Shown here piece by piece: positions 17,766 through 26,069 of a stretch of 64,000 nucleotides of DNA (position 1 is its first letter; every line of letters begins with the position of its first letter). This DNA comes from Paracoccaceae bacterium (lineage in GTDB: Bacteria; Pseudomonadota; Alphaproteobacteria; Rhodobacterales; Rhodobacteraceae), in the NCBI GenBank assembly GCA_009773375.1, contig WRPH01000004.1, positions 1 through 64,000 on the forward strand, written 5' to 3'. The position numbers and the translations under genes are program-made. A model generated the notes under the pieces. The model was not told the origin of the DNA and did no database searches. It worked only from the letters and a program-made list of their open reading frames with translations.

Positions 17766-18275
17766 ATGCCCAACCCAGACCACATCTGCGTCGGCGCCAT
17801 CGCAGGCTCTTTCGGCGTGCAGGGCGAGGTGCGGCTGAAAAGCTTCTGCTCTGACCCCGAGGCGATTGCCGCTTACGGCCCGCTATACGGCGAAGACGGC
17901 AAAACCATTTACAAGATCAAACTCACCCGCCCGGTCGCAGGCGGTCTTGGCGCGCGCATCGCGGGCGTGGAAACCAAGGAACAGGCCGATGCCCTGCGCG
18001 GCGTCAGCCTCTATGTTGACAAGCACAAGCTCCCGCGCCTGCCCGATGACGAATTCTACCACGCCGACCTGATCGGCCTTGCCGTCTTCGACACCGGCGG
18101 TCAGGAGCTTGGCCGCGTGCAGGCCGTGCATAACCACGGTGCCGGCGATCTGCTGGAAATCTCTGGTCCCGGCCTGAAATCCGCCCTGCTTTTGCCGTTC
18201 ACCCTTGCTGTAGTGCCGACGGTAGACTTGCTGGCTGGCCGCATCATCGTCGATCCGCCCGAGGGGCTGGACTAA
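17766..18275 (+). CDS. rimM: Ribosome maturation factor RimM
   Basis: A 169-residue factor that binds S19 and helps assemble the 30S head. The N-terminal RimM domain begins with [17 protein letters not shown]. The C-terminal PRC barrel has the Y-H-A-D-L-I-G-L and G-A-G-D-L-L-E-I segments. ATG follows CGGAGAAGCCCC. Normal length. Confidence 0.96.
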   Translation: MPNPDHICVGAIAGSFGVQGEVRLKSFCSDPEAIAAYGPLYGEDGKTIYKIKLTRPVAGGLGARIAGVETKEQADALRGVSLYVDKHKLPRLPDDEFYHADLIGLAVFDTGGQELGRVQAVHNHGAGDLLEISGPGLKSALLLPFTLAVVPTVDLLAGRIIVDPPEGLD

Positions 18276-18319
18276 CGGCGAGGCCCGCGCCACTCTGCCG
18301 GAACGAGTGGGAGAAGATC

Positions 18320-19222
18320 ATGCAAAACCGCCTGCGACTGCTGATGGGGGCCACCGCGCTGCTGTATGTCGGGCCGCTGCTGGCGGGGCTTGGTGGTTAT
18401 GGCTGGGCCATCGTGCCGGTCTTCCTTGGGCTGTTTCTGCTCTGGCTGTTCATCCTGCGCCCGCAGCAATGGCCGCGCAGCTTCCACGACTGGACCCGCT
18501 ATCAGGCTTGGGCCACGCTCGCCACCAACGCCACCGTGCAGCTTTTGCTGGTGACGCTGCTGTTTGGCGTCGGTCGCGGCATTGGTGGTGCCTTGGGCAT
18601 CAAGCTGCCGCTGGGCGAGATGTTGCCGATCTCGATTTCCTTCCTCTCGATCCCTCTGGCCCGGATGGTCTGGGATCCGTGGAAACACAAGGAACTCAAC
18701 GACTTCCTTGACGATGCCGTGCGGCTTGTTGCCGAACCGGGCGCGCAGGACGATGCCGCCGGGCTTGATCTGGCCCGCCGGATGATCGCGCCTTTGGCCG
18801 ATCTGCCGGATGATACCGCGCCCGACACCATTGCCCAACACCTGCTGGCGCTTGCGGCGCATGCTAAGCCCGCGCACATCCGCACCGCCTTGTTTGAACG
18901 TGTCCGTGATGGCGAGGCCAGCCATGCCGAACAGGTGGCCATGGTGCTGCACGCGACCGATGCCGAACTGGCCGCCGAGGTGCCCGGCGATGGCCCGACC
19001 TATGCGCTGAACCTGATGCCGAAACAGGTCGGACTGCTGTCGCTTTATGCCCGCCGCCTTGCCGTAGCACTGGAGCTGGACCCCGAGCTGTGGGGCAAAT
19101 GCCCCAGCGTCGATCTGCTGGCCGATCTGGTTGCCGACTATGACAATACCGCCGCCGAAGCGCCGCTGCGCGATCTGATCGAGGCCACCAACCGCGCCCA
19201 GCCCGAAGACGGTCTGGCATAA
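18320..19222 (+). CDS. Uncharacterised membrane protein inside the rimM-trmD cluster
   Basis: A 300-residue protein I do not recognise. Residues ~5-45 hold two hydrophobic helices, and a third and possibly fourth lie at ~70-115. The remaining ~180 residues are soluble, acidic and helical. ATG at 18320 follows GGGAGAAGATC. It sits in the gap usually empty or short between rimM and trmD, same strand, 44 bp after rimM, so it is probably co-transcribed. Codon use matches its neighbours, suggesting a long-resident gene. No motif indicates a function. Confidence 0.8.
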   Translation: MQNRLRLLMGATALLYVGPLLAGLGGYGWAIVPVFLGLFLLWLFILRPQQWPRSFHDWTRYQAWATLATNATVQLLLVTLLFGVGRGIGGALGIKLPLGEMLPISISFLSIPLARMVWDPWKHKELNDFLDDAVRLVAEPGAQDDAAGLDLARRMIAPLADLPDDTAPDTIAQHLLALAAHAKPAHIRTALFERVRDGEASHAEQVAMVLHATDAELAAEVPGDGPTYALNLMPKQVGLLSLYARRLAVALELDPELWGKCPSVDLLADLVADYDNTAAEAPLRDLIEATNRAQPEDGLA

Positions 19223-19293
19223 GGTCGGTTTGCGGCCCTGCAACCGCCCAGAATATTGCTTTCCGTGCCAGCCGGGGCAGGGTAAAAGCCGCC

Positions 19294-20145
19294 ATGACCG
19301 ATACACCCGATCCCGCCCAGCCCGCGCCTGAAACGCCCGACACCGCCAAGCCCGGCAAGTCGCATGGCCGCCTGTCGGTCCGCGCCAGCCTGAAGCCGCG
19401 CGATCTGATGGAAGAACCGCTGCACGTCAAAGACGCGTGGCGTGCCAAGATCATCACGCTGTTTCCTGATGCCTTCCCCGGCATTCTGGGCCTGTCGCTG
19501 ACGGGCAAGGCGCTTGATCTGGGCCTGTGGGCGCTGGAGCCGATCGACCTGCGCCCGTTCGGGCAGGGCAGGCACCTCAACGTCGATGATACGCCCGCAG
19601 GCGGCGGTGCTGGCATGGTGCTGCGCGCCGATGTGCTGGATGCCGCCTTGACCGTTGCGGCGCAGGGCACCCCGCGCGACCGCAATCGCTGGCCGCTGAT
19701 TTACCTGTCGCCGCGTGGCAAGCCGTTCAATCAGGCGATGGCCCGCCGCTTTGCCGCCTGCGATGGCCTGACCATGCTGTGTGGCCGCTTTGAAGGCGTC
19801 GATCAGCGCCTGCTGGATCATCACGACATCGAGGAAGTCTCTTTGGGTGATTTCGTGCTGACCGGCGGGGAAATCGCCGCCACCGCCCTGATCGACGCCA
19901 CCGTGCGTCTGCTGCCGAAAGTGCTGGGAAATCAAGCCTCTACCGAGGAAGAATCCTTCTCCGACGGCCTGCTCGAACACCCGCAATACACCCGCCCCGC
20001 TGTCTGGAACGACCTGTCGATCCCCGAGGTGCTGACCTCTGGCAACCATGCCGCCATCGCCAAATGGCGCCACGCGCAGGCGGAACAGATCACCAAGACC
20101 CGCAGGCCGGATTTGTGGCAGGCGTATCTGCGCAAGAAGGCGTGA
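19294..20145 (+). CDS. trmD: tRNA (guanine-37-N1)-methyltransferase
   Basis: A 283-residue SPOUT methyltransferase making m1G37 in tRNA. The catalytic part starts near residue 50 with I-I-T-L-F-P-D-A-F-P. Trefoil-knot SAM segments are visible: L-S-P-R-G-K-P-F-N-Q, L-C-G-R-F-E-G-V-D-Q-R and S-L-G-D-F-V-L-T-G-G-E. An N-terminal extension of about 48 Pro/Ala-rich residues precedes the usual start; ATG at 19294 is the start used here. The stop overlaps the next gene by 4 bp. Confidence 0.95.
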   Translation: MTDTPDPAQPAPETPDTAKPGKSHGRLSVRASLKPRDLMEEPLHVKDAWRAKIITLFPDAFPGILGLSLTGKALDLGLWALEPIDLRPFGQGRHLNVDDTPAGGGAGMVLRADVLDAALTVAAQGTPRDRNRWPLIYLSPRGKPFNQAMARRFAACDGLTMLCGRFEGVDQRLLDHHDIEEVSLGDFVLTGGEIAATALIDATVRLLPKVLGNQASTEEESFSDGLLEHPQYTRPAVWNDLSIPEVLTSGNHAAIAKWRHAQAEQITKTRRPDLWQAYLRKKA

Positions 20146-20717
20146 CGCAAATCGTGGTGATTTTCCGGGCAATCGGGCAGTTCTTCGAACTGCTGCGGCA
20201 AAACCCACAGATTACGGTCAAAGTTGTGGGCGGTGTTGTCGTATGCGTGCTGGCTCTTGTAGGCCTTTGGCCGCGCAATTCCGTGCCCGCTTCGGATATC
20301 TCGGCGATTGAATATCAGAAGATCGCGGCAGGGCTGGCCTTCACCCAAAGCAATCCGCATGTCTTTTCGCACTATCCGTTGTCTCAACTGCACGCGAAGG
20401 CTACCGAGGCTTGCGCTGTCGCATTCCCAAACAGTCTCTCGAAACAAATACTGGATGAGGAAATTCAACGCGTGCTGGATCACCTGCGCGTTGCAGGCCC
20501 TCTGACGATTGCAGTTGTCAATGATCTCTTGGGTGGGCCGATCTCTGCGCGCGAACCAGAGGCCGCCCGTCAATGTCGAACCGCGCTTGTGCTTTATCAG
20601 GCTGGCTTCCCGTGTGAGTGGCAAATGACCGTCGCTCTGGCCGGAGAGGGGCGCGAAGCCCTGGAACGCTTTCAAGAACGAGCAGCGCTAAATGCCCCTG
20701 CGTGTTCCAACTCTTAA
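20142..20717 (+). CDS. Hypothetical single-pass membrane protein between trmD and rplS
   Basis: A 191-residue protein from GTG 20142, which overlaps the trmD stop (GTGA). One hydrophobic segment lies at ~residues 27-43 (V-V-G-G-V-V-V-C-V-L-A-L-V-G-L), so it is likely anchored with a large C-terminal domain outside. Three cysteines, at ~91, ~146 and ~163, plus one near the end, could form disulfides. Third-codon G+C looks lower than in trmD, which may mean later acquisition. I do not recognise the family; GTG codons at 20154 and 20157 are alternative starts. Confidence 0.6.
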   Translation: MTQIVVIFRAIGQFFELLRQNPQITVKVVGGVVVCVLALVGLWPRNSVPASDISAIEYQKIAAGLAFTQSNPHVFSHYPLSQLHAKATEACAVAFPNSLSKQILDEEIQRVLDHLRVAGPLTIAVVNDLLGGPISAREPEAARQCRTALVLYQAGFPCEWQMTVALAGEGREALERFQERAALNAPACSNS

Positions 20718-20770
20718 CAAACCCTTACCACCCCAGTATAACCCATTGATTTTACATGCACGTCACGCCC

Positions 20771-20784
20771 GTCCACATGTGGAC
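20771..20784. promoter_or_regulatory. Perfect palindrome upstream of the rplS promoter
   Basis: GTCCACATGTGGAC is a 14-bp perfect palindrome, 22 bp upstream of the candidate -35 box. It could be an operator; no regulator is indicated by neighbours. Confidence 0.4.
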
Positions 20785-20806
20785 ACACCGCAGCGATCCA
20801 CGCCCC

Positions 20807-20834
20807 TTGACCCGCCCCACGCCACACCTTATAC
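20807..20834 (+). promoter_or_regulatory. Candidate sigma-70 promoter of rplS-rpmE
   Basis: TTGACC (20807-20812) and TTATAC (20829-20834) are separated by 16 bp. This would start transcription near 20841 and give an unusually long leader of about 200 nt before rplS, holding a CCTGCC/GGCAGG hairpin near 20958-20972. The 323-bp stretch 20718-21040 contains no gene. Confidence 0.5.
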
Positions 20835-21040
20835 GCCGCTAGTCCGGGGTCAAAAGCCCATCGGGCCCGATTCCTTTTGGCCGCAACCTTTGCCTGCTTC
20901 TGCAAAGCTGACCCGAAGCTCGGACGACAAAAATGCAAGTGCCACCTCTGGCGAGCCTGCCCCGGCAGGGACTCGATCGAAGACCAGAAGCTCTGGAACT
21001 GCCTCACGTCGGGGAATACCCCGCAAACAAAGGATATGCG

Positions 21041-21415
21041 ATGAACCTGATCGCCCAACTCGAAGCCGAGCAGATCGCTGCGCTCGGCAAGAAGATCCCG
21101 GATTTCAAAGCCGGCGACACCGTCCGTGTCGGCTACAAAGTGACCGAAGGCACCCGTTCGCGCGTGCAGAACTATGAAGGCGTCTGCATCGCCCGCAAAG
21201 GCGGCGCAACCATTTCCGCCTCGTTCACCGTGCGCAAGATTTCCTTCGGTGAAGGCGTGGAACGCGTGTTCCCGCTGTATTCCACCAACATCGACAGCAT
21301 CGAAGTCGTCCGTCGTGGCCGCGTCCGTCGCGCCAAGCTGTACTATCTCCGTGATCGTCGCGGCAAATCGGCCCGGATCGTGGAAGACACCAACTACAAA
21401 GCCAAAGCGGAATAA
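21041..21415 (+). CDS. rplS: 50S ribosomal protein L19
   Basis: A 124-residue ribosomal protein at the 30S/50S interface. Family segments: [24 protein letters not shown] and [11 protein letters not shown] at 21041 is the conserved start (N-L-I-A-Q-L-E) after AAAGGATATGCG. rpmE follows 11 bp later. Confidence 0.97.
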   Translation: MNLIAQLEAEQIAALGKKIPDFKAGDTVRVGYKVTEGTRSRVQNYEGVCIARKGGATISASFTVRKISFGEGVERVFPLYSTNIDSIEVVRRGRVRRAKLYYLRDRRGKSARIVEDTNYKAKAE

Positions 21416-21426
21416 GGAACAGGGCG

Positions 21427-21648
21427 ATGAAAGACGGCATTCACCCCGACTACCACATGATCGACGTCAAGATGACGGACGGCAGCGTGTTCAAAACCAA
21501 GACCACCTGGGGCAAAGAAGGCGACCAGATGGCGCTGGATATCGACCCGCTGGCACACCCGGCCTGGACCGGCGGCACCGCCAAGCTGATGGACACCGGC
21601 GGTCGCGTGTCGAAGTTCAAGAACAAATACGCCGGTCTGGGTTTCTGA
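21427..21648 (+). CDS. rpmE: 50S ribosomal protein L31, cysteine-free type
   Basis: A 73-residue protein beginning K-D-G-I-H-P-D-Y and ending in the family pattern W-T-G-G ... S-K-F-K-N-K-Y-A-G. It contains no cysteine, so it is the zinc-independent form; the CxxC pair of zinc-binding L31 is absent. Co-transcribed with rplS and closed by a strong terminator. Confidence 0.95.
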   Translation: MKDGIHPDYHMIDVKMTDGSVFKTKTTWGKEGDQMALDIDPLAHPAWTGGTAKLMDTGGRVSKFKNKYAGLGF

Positions 21649-21666
21649 TCCAAACCTGCCCGATAC

Positions 21667-21693
21667 AAAAGGCGCCCCTTGGGGCGCCTTTTT
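21667..21693 (+). terminator. Rho-independent terminator after rpmE
   Basis: AAAAGGCGCCCC and GGGGCGCCTTTTT form a near-perfect stem with a T-run, 19 bases after the rpmE stop. Confidence 0.92.
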
Positions 21694-21840
21694 CATTACA
21701 CTGCCGCGCATAGTTTCGCCGCATTTCGGTGCAAGCCTGCCGCAATCCTTGGGTGGTTGTGATGCGCGATCACGATTATCTTTTCCGCACGCTGCCCAAT
21801 CAGGCCTGAGACACACCCAGCGAAAAGGATAGAATATGCT

Positions 21841-22227
21841 GTGCTGAAACGGGTAAATCCGGTCAAGCAGCAGATCGGTTTTGTCGGTGACGTGCTGGCG
21901 CAGCTGCCCGATGCCGCGTTGCAGCCCTATGGGCCGGCGATCTTCGCACTTGCCAAAGGCCGCGAAAGCCGAACCGAGCCTTACAAGCTGCTGATCCACC
22001 TGAACGCCTTTGGCGACGGCGCGCGGGCATTGGTTGATCTGCTCGCCGACGCGGATCGTTCCGACACCGGCGATCCCTTTTTTCGCAACCACAGGCAACA
22101 CGCCTATCTTGCTGCAATGATCGGGCTTTGCCAAATACGTCCACGGGCTGCTTCGGTGTTGCCTGGCGTGCTACAGCTGGCCAACAACGGCGCGGTTATC
22201 TTGCTTGGCGGTGGATCCTGCGGCTGA
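21841..22227 (+). CDS. Doubtful ORF or gene relic in the rpmE-mipZ gap
   Basis: An open frame of 128 codons from GTG 21841. Its first ~85 codons show coding-like G/C third positions and plausible protein sequence (for example P-Y-K-L-L-I-H-L-N-A-F-G-D-G-A-R-A-L), after which codon use decays. A short ribosome-binding-like AAAAGGATAGA precedes an out-of-frame ATG at 21836 that stops after three codons, so it may be a frameshifted remnant. No family recognised. The rest of 21694-22502 shows no gene I can support. Confidence 0.3.
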   Translation: MLKRVNPVKQQIGFVGDVLAQLPDAALQPYGPAIFALAKGRESRTEPYKLLIHLNAFGDGARALVDLLADADRSDTGDPFFRNHRQHAYLAAMIGLCQIRPRAASVLPGVLQLANNGAVILLGGGSCG

Positions 22228-22502
22228 GGAGTACAGCCATGTTGATCCGGCTTGGACAGCCCGCCGACGCCGTCCTTGGTTTGGCCAGACAAGAGAAATA
22301 TCCGATGACCGTCAAAGACCGCGACCTTGCCGTGCGTCGCGCAGCAGCGTCCGAGGGGTGTGCTTTCTGATCTCGCTTTGCCCGATTGGCCCCACCGGGT
22401 GAATTTGGCTGCAATCGTCAACGCCACTTCCCGCTTCCCCTTTCCTCGTCTAACCGTATAGGAAGCACCTTCGGACGAAGGCAAAAGAAGGACGCAGGCG
22501 TC

Positions 22503-23312
22503 ATGGCGCATATCATCGTGGTCGGCAACGAAAAGGGCGGCTCGGGCAAATCCACCACCTGCATGCATGTGGCGACCGCGCTGTGCCGGATGGGCCACCG
22601 GGTTGGCGCGCTCGATCTGGATCTGCGGCAGAAATCCTTTGGCCGCTATGTTGAAAACCGGCGTGCCTATCTGGCCCGGACCAACCTTGCGCTGCCGACG
22701 CCGAATTACCGCGATCTGCCAGAGATTGACGCCAGCTCCCTGGCGGCGGGCGAAAACCCGTTCGATGCCCGGCTGTCGGCCGCTGTTGCACAGCTGGAGC
22801 CAGAGTCGGATTTCATTCTGATTGATTGCCCCGGTAGCCATACCCGATTGTCGCAGGTGGCGCATTCATTGGCCGATACGCTGATTACGCCGCTGAATGA
22901 CAGCTTTATCGACTTCGATCTGCTGGCTCGCGTTGATGCCGAAACCGGCAAGGTCAAAGGCCCGTCGATCTATTCCGAAATGGTCTGGAACGCCCGGCAG
23001 TTGCGGGCGCAAGCCGGGCTGAAGCCGATTGACTGGATCGTGTTGCGCAACCGTTTGGGCGCGCAGCAGATGCACAACAAGAAGAAAGTCGGTGCAGCTT
23101 TGGAGGAACTTTCCAAACGCATCGGTTTCCGCGTCTCGCCCGGTTTTTCCGAGCGGGTGATCTTTCGGGAGCTGTTCCCGCGCGGCCTGACCCTGCTGGA
23201 TCTGAAAGATACCGGCGTGGATCAGCTGAACCTGTCCAACATCGCCGCGCGGCAAGAATTGCGCGATCTGATGAAGGAACTCAGATTGCCTGGTGTGACA
23301 GTCGATTTTTGA
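22503..23312 (+). CDS. mipZ: Division-plane positioning ATPase MipZ
   Basis: A 269-residue ParA/MinD-type ATPase forming a gradient from the poles and restricting FtsZ to mid-cell. The deviant Walker A N-E-K-G-G-S-G-K-S-T is at residues ~9-18, followed by L-D-L-D-L-R-Q and D-F-I-L-I-D-C-P-G. ATG 22503 begins A-H-I-I-V-V-G-N, the family start. Length is normal. Its 3' end overlaps a small convergent gene by 32 bp. Confidence 0.93.
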   Translation: MAHIIVVGNEKGGSGKSTTCMHVATALCRMGHRVGALDLDLRQKSFGRYVENRRAYLARTNLALPTPNYRDLPEIDASSLAAGENPFDARLSAAVAQLEPESDFILIDCPGSHTRLSQVAHSLADTLITPLNDSFIDFDLLARVDAETGKVKGPSIYSEMVWNARQLRAQAGLKPIDWIVLRNRLGAQQMHNKKKVGAALEELSKRIGFRVSPGFSERVIFRELFPRGLTLLDLKDTGVDQLNLSNIAARQELRDLMKELRLPGVTVDF

Positions 23313-23448
23313 ACAGCGACTGCTGCGCCCGCTGACGGGATTCGCGGGTGCGGGTCCGTTCCAGACGCAGGTCGAACATGTCCGGAGCGGCATCTGCTTT
23401 GCGGGTGAACAACCCAAACCTGGCAAACAGCGATCGTCCGAACTTCAT
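23281..23448 (-). CDS. Small basic protein convergent with mipZ
   Basis: A 55-residue frame, basic and Arg-rich (M-K-F-G-R-S-L-F-A-R-F-G-L-F-T-R-K ... R-L-E-R-T-R-T-R-E-S-R-Q-R), with no membrane segment. The start ATG 23448 is preceded by CAGGAGGCGAAA, one of the best Shine-Dalgarno sites in the window, which is the main reason for calling it. Its last 10 codons overlap the mipZ 3' end on the other strand. Function unknown. Confidence 0.65.
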   Translation of the reverse strand: MKFGRSLFARFGLFTRKADAAPDMFDLRLERTRTRESRQRAQQSLFKNRLSHQAI

Positions 23449-23631
23449 TTTCGCCTCCTGTCGTCTGTCTTCGTTGTGATCAACTTGACGATGAATCGCG
23501 GCGGGAAAATGTCGGCAACGGGGTTGTTTCTGGCCGGATTTCGAGTGTTGCGAAACAATCCGGCGGTTGCGCCGGCTTGAGACGGTCGATTTGTCATGGC
23601 ACAAGCAATCAACGCCCGGAAAGGACACGCC

Positions 23632-25143
23632 ATGCCGAACCCGCTTTATGACGCCCTGTTTGCCGCGTTGGCTGGCCGCGATGATCCGCTTTTGATCCTT
23701 GCGGATGGCAGCCAGATTGCCGGGCGGGCGTTTCATGGCCTTATCGCCCGTGCTGCCGGGGCGTTGCGTGATCAGGCGGTGCAGCCCGGCGACAGGGTCG
23801 CGGTGCAGATCAGCAAGTCGCCCGAGGCTCTGGCGGTTTACGCCGCAACCGTCAGCATCGGCGCGATTTTTCTGCCGCTGAACACCGCTTACACGCCAGA
23901 TGAGCTGGACTATTTCCTCGGCAACGCCACGCCACGCGTCTTTCTGTGCGATCCGGCAAAAGAGGCGGCGCTTGCGGCGATGGCCAGCCGCCATGGTGCA
24001 GCGCTGCTGACTTTGGGCGGCAGGGGCGAGGGCAGCCTGCCAAAGTTGATGGCAGTGCAGGCGGAAACTTTTGCACCGACGGATCGGGCACCGGACGATC
24101 TTGCGGCTATTCTATATACCTCTGGCACCACCGGCCGCTCCAAGGGGGCGATGCTGACCCATCGCAACCTGCTGTCGAACGCCGAAACGCTGGCCGAACT
24201 TTGGCGGTTCACCGCCGCAGACACCTTGCTGCACGCTTTGCCGATCTTCCACACCCACGGGCTGTTTGTCGCGTCAAATATCAGCCTGCTGACTGGCGGC
24301 AAGATGATCTTCTTGCCGGGATTTGAGGCCGAAACCGTGCTGCGCCTGCTGCCGCAGGCCACCGCGATGATGGGCGTGCCCACCTTCTACACCCGGCTGC
24401 TGGACGCGCCCGGTCTTGGCGATGCTTGCAAGCAGATGCGTTTGTTCATTTCTGGCTCTGCCCCACTGTTGGCCGAGACTCATGTCGCGTTTCAGGCCGC
24501 GACCGGCCACCGCATTCTTGAACGCTACGGCATGACCGAAACCAACATGAACACGTCCAACCCCTATGACGGTGATCGCCGGGCCGGAACCGTTGGCTTG
24601 CCGCTGCCGGATGTCGATCTGCGGCTGATGGCAGACGGTGTCGAAGTAGGGCAGGGCGAGGTTGGCATGATCGAGGTGCGCGGCCCGAACGTATTTGCCG
24701 GCTATTGGCAAATGCCGGAAAAAACCCGCGAGGAACTGCGCGAAGATGGCTGGTTCCTGACTGGCGATCTGGCGACGCGCGATGCCGATGGCTATATCTC
24801 CATCGTTGGCCGCGCCAAGGATCTGATCATCACCGGCGGCTATAACGTCTATCCGAAAGAGGTCGAACTGCTGCTGGATGAGGCGCCCGGTGTGCTGGAA
24901 TCCGCAGTAATCGGCCTGCCGCACCCGGATTTTGGCGAAGCGGTGTTTGCAGTTCTTACGCCGCGCAAGGGAGCCGCGCTGAACCCCGAAGCCGCGCTGG
25001 CCACCATTGCCGACAAATTGGCCCGGTTCAAACAGCCCAAAGCCGCCGTGGTTGCAGCCGAGTTGCCGCGAAATACGATGGGCAAGGTGCAGAAGAACCT
25101 GCTGCGGGCGGACTATGCCGGTTGGTTCAAGCCGAAGGCGTGA
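23632..25143 (+). CDS. Malonyl-CoA synthetase-like acyl-CoA ligase (MatB-like)
   Basis: A 503-residue AMP-forming ligase, the length of MatB. The P-loop Y-T-S-G-T-T-G-R-S-K-G is at ~residues 163-173, R-Y-G-M-T-E-T near 300, and the hinge G-R-A-K-D-L-I-I-T-G-G-Y-N-V-Y-P near 396. The overall pattern (H-A-L-P-I-F-H-T-H-G-L-F and E-R-Y-G-M-T-E-T-N-M) is that of malonyl-CoA synthetases, which activate malonate or methylmalonate. ATG 23632 follows AAAGGACACGCC. The 3' end overlaps the convergent ArsR gene by 17 bp. Confidence 0.82.
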   Translation: MPNPLYDALFAALAGRDDPLLILADGSQIAGRAFHGLIARAAGALRDQAVQPGDRVAVQISKSPEALAVYAATVSIGAIFLPLNTAYTPDELDYFLGNATPRVFLCDPAKEAALAAMASRHGAALLTLGGRGEGSLPKLMAVQAETFAPTDRAPDDLAAILYTSGTTGRSKGAMLTHRNLLSNAETLAELWRFTAADTLLHALPIFHTHGLFVASNISLLTGGKMIFLPGFEAETVLRLLPQATAMMGVPTFYTRLLDAPGLGDACKQMRLFISGSAPLLAETHVAFQAATGHRILERYGMTETNMNTSNPYDGDRRAGTVGLPLPDVDLRLMADGVEVGQGEVGMIEVRGPNVFAGYWQMPEKTREELREDGWFLTGDLATRDADGYISIVGRAKDLIITGGYNVYPKEVELLLDEAPGVLESAVIGLPHPDFGEAVFAVLTPRKGAALNPEAALATIADKLARFKQPKAAVVAAELPRNTMGKVQKNLLRADYAGWFKPKA

Positions 25144-25489
25144 GCGTCGTTTCAGTCTCCGCCCCGGTGGCGGCCAGTTCTTCCTCAAGAAACCGCTCGA
25201 ATGCATCCAGATCCACGGGTTCAAACTGCCCGAAGCCCTGCATCCACACCGATCCCGCCCGCAGCGCATCCGGTTCCAGTTTGCACCAGATCACCCGGCC
25301 GCGCTTTTCCCGGCTGATCAGCCCGGCTTCGGCCAGAATGCCCAGATGCTTGGAAATTGCCGCCAGCGACATCTGAAACGGTTCCGCCACGTCGGTCACC
25401 GCCATGTCATCCTCCAGCAGCATCGCAAGGATGGCCCGCCGCGTCGGGTCGGCCAGCGCCGAAAAAACCATGTCCAGATTTACCACCAT
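25127..25489 (-). CDS. ArsR-family winged-helix regulator
   Basis: A ~120-residue repressor-type protein. The helix-turn-helix spans F-S-A-L-A-D-P-T-R-R-A-I-L (~residues 9-21) to S-L-A-A-I-S-K-H-L-G-I-L-A-E-A-G-L-I (~45-62). There are no cysteine pairs of the metal-sensing type, so it belongs with the metal-independent (SdpR-like) branch. The start is uncertain: ATG 25489 gives the standard N-terminus, but an in-frame ATG at 25528 is possible and neither has a strong ribosome binding site. Confidence 0.82.
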   Translation of the reverse strand: MVVNLDMVFSALADPTRRAILAMLLEDDMAVTDVAEPFQMSLAAISKHLGILAEAGLISREKRGRVIWCKLEPDALRAGSVWMQGFGQFEPVDLDAFERFLEEELAATGAETETTLTPSA

Positions 25490-25571
25490 GATGCCGTTAT
25501 CGCCAGCCTTCTGCGGATCGTCAACCATGTGGTTGAATATGCCCAAAGCCCGCAAGTCGGGAATGAGGTAG

Positions 25572-25591
25572 GGTGCGTGATCTCACGCACC
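25572..25591. promoter_or_regulatory. Palindrome upstream of the atp operon
   Basis: GGTGCGTGA and TCACGCACC, with a TC centre, repeat the motif found upstream of rpsP at 17278-17301. It lies between the ArsR gene and atpI, 115 bp before atpI. Operator or RNA hairpin. Confidence 0.55.
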
Positions 25592-25705
25592 TTCCAAAAA
25601 TCAACAAAATCAACATATTAATCAGGCAAGCCCCGCTGGTTTCCCGGCTTGACTCGCAAGCTCCCAGTTCGTAGGTATCCCGCGAACCACATGGGGGCTT
25701 TTGCC

Positions 25706-26068
25706 ATGGTATCGGACGCGGATCGTGAGCGCCTTGCCGCACTCGAAAAGCGGATCGAAACTGCAAAAGCCGCTGCAGCGCCCCGGCGCAGCGCCCAAGA
25801 GGATAAGCATCGTCAGGCGCAGCTTGCCTGGCGCATGGTGATTGAACTTGTTGCCGGTCTTCTGATCGGTCTGTGCATCGGCTACGCGCTGGATATCCTT
25901 CTGGGAACCATGCCCGTGTTTCTGGTGTTATTTATACTGGCAGGCTTTGCAGCAGGCGTGAAAACCATGCTGCGGTCGGCAAGAGAGATGCAGGCAAAAT
26001 CAGACGCTGCGGCGGCTGACCCGCAACCAAAAGCCACTCCGGTGGCCGACGATGAAGAGGAAGATTGA
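25706..26068 (+). CDS. atpI: ATP synthase accessory protein AtpI
   Basis: A ~120-residue protein with a charged N-terminal helix and two membrane helices at ~residues 40-60 and 66-86 (the G-L-L-I-G-L-C-I-G-Y and L-F-I-L-A-G-F-A-A-G segments of the AtpI/Gene1 family), ending in an acidic tail. AtpI helps insert Mg2+ or assemble the c-ring. ATG 25706 follows GGGGGC; an in-frame ATG at 25691 is the alternative. Heads the Fo operon; only 1 bp precedes the atpB start. Confidence 0.88.
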   Translation: MVSDADRERLAALEKRIETAKAAAAPRRSAQEDKHRQAQLAWRMVIELVAGLLIGLCIGYALDILLGTMPVFLVLFILAGFAAGVKTMLRSAREMQAKSDAAAADPQPKATPVADDEEED

Positions 26069-26069
26069 C

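Noticed and set aside
18272..19306. 344-codon minus-strand frame between rimM and trmD
   Set aside because: Shadow of the 300-residue membrane protein on the plus strand, which has a ribosome binding site and coding-like codon use.
20718..21040. tRNA gene in the trmD-rplS gap
   Set aside because: No cloverleaf or T-loop consensus can be read; the sequence fits a promoter and leader.
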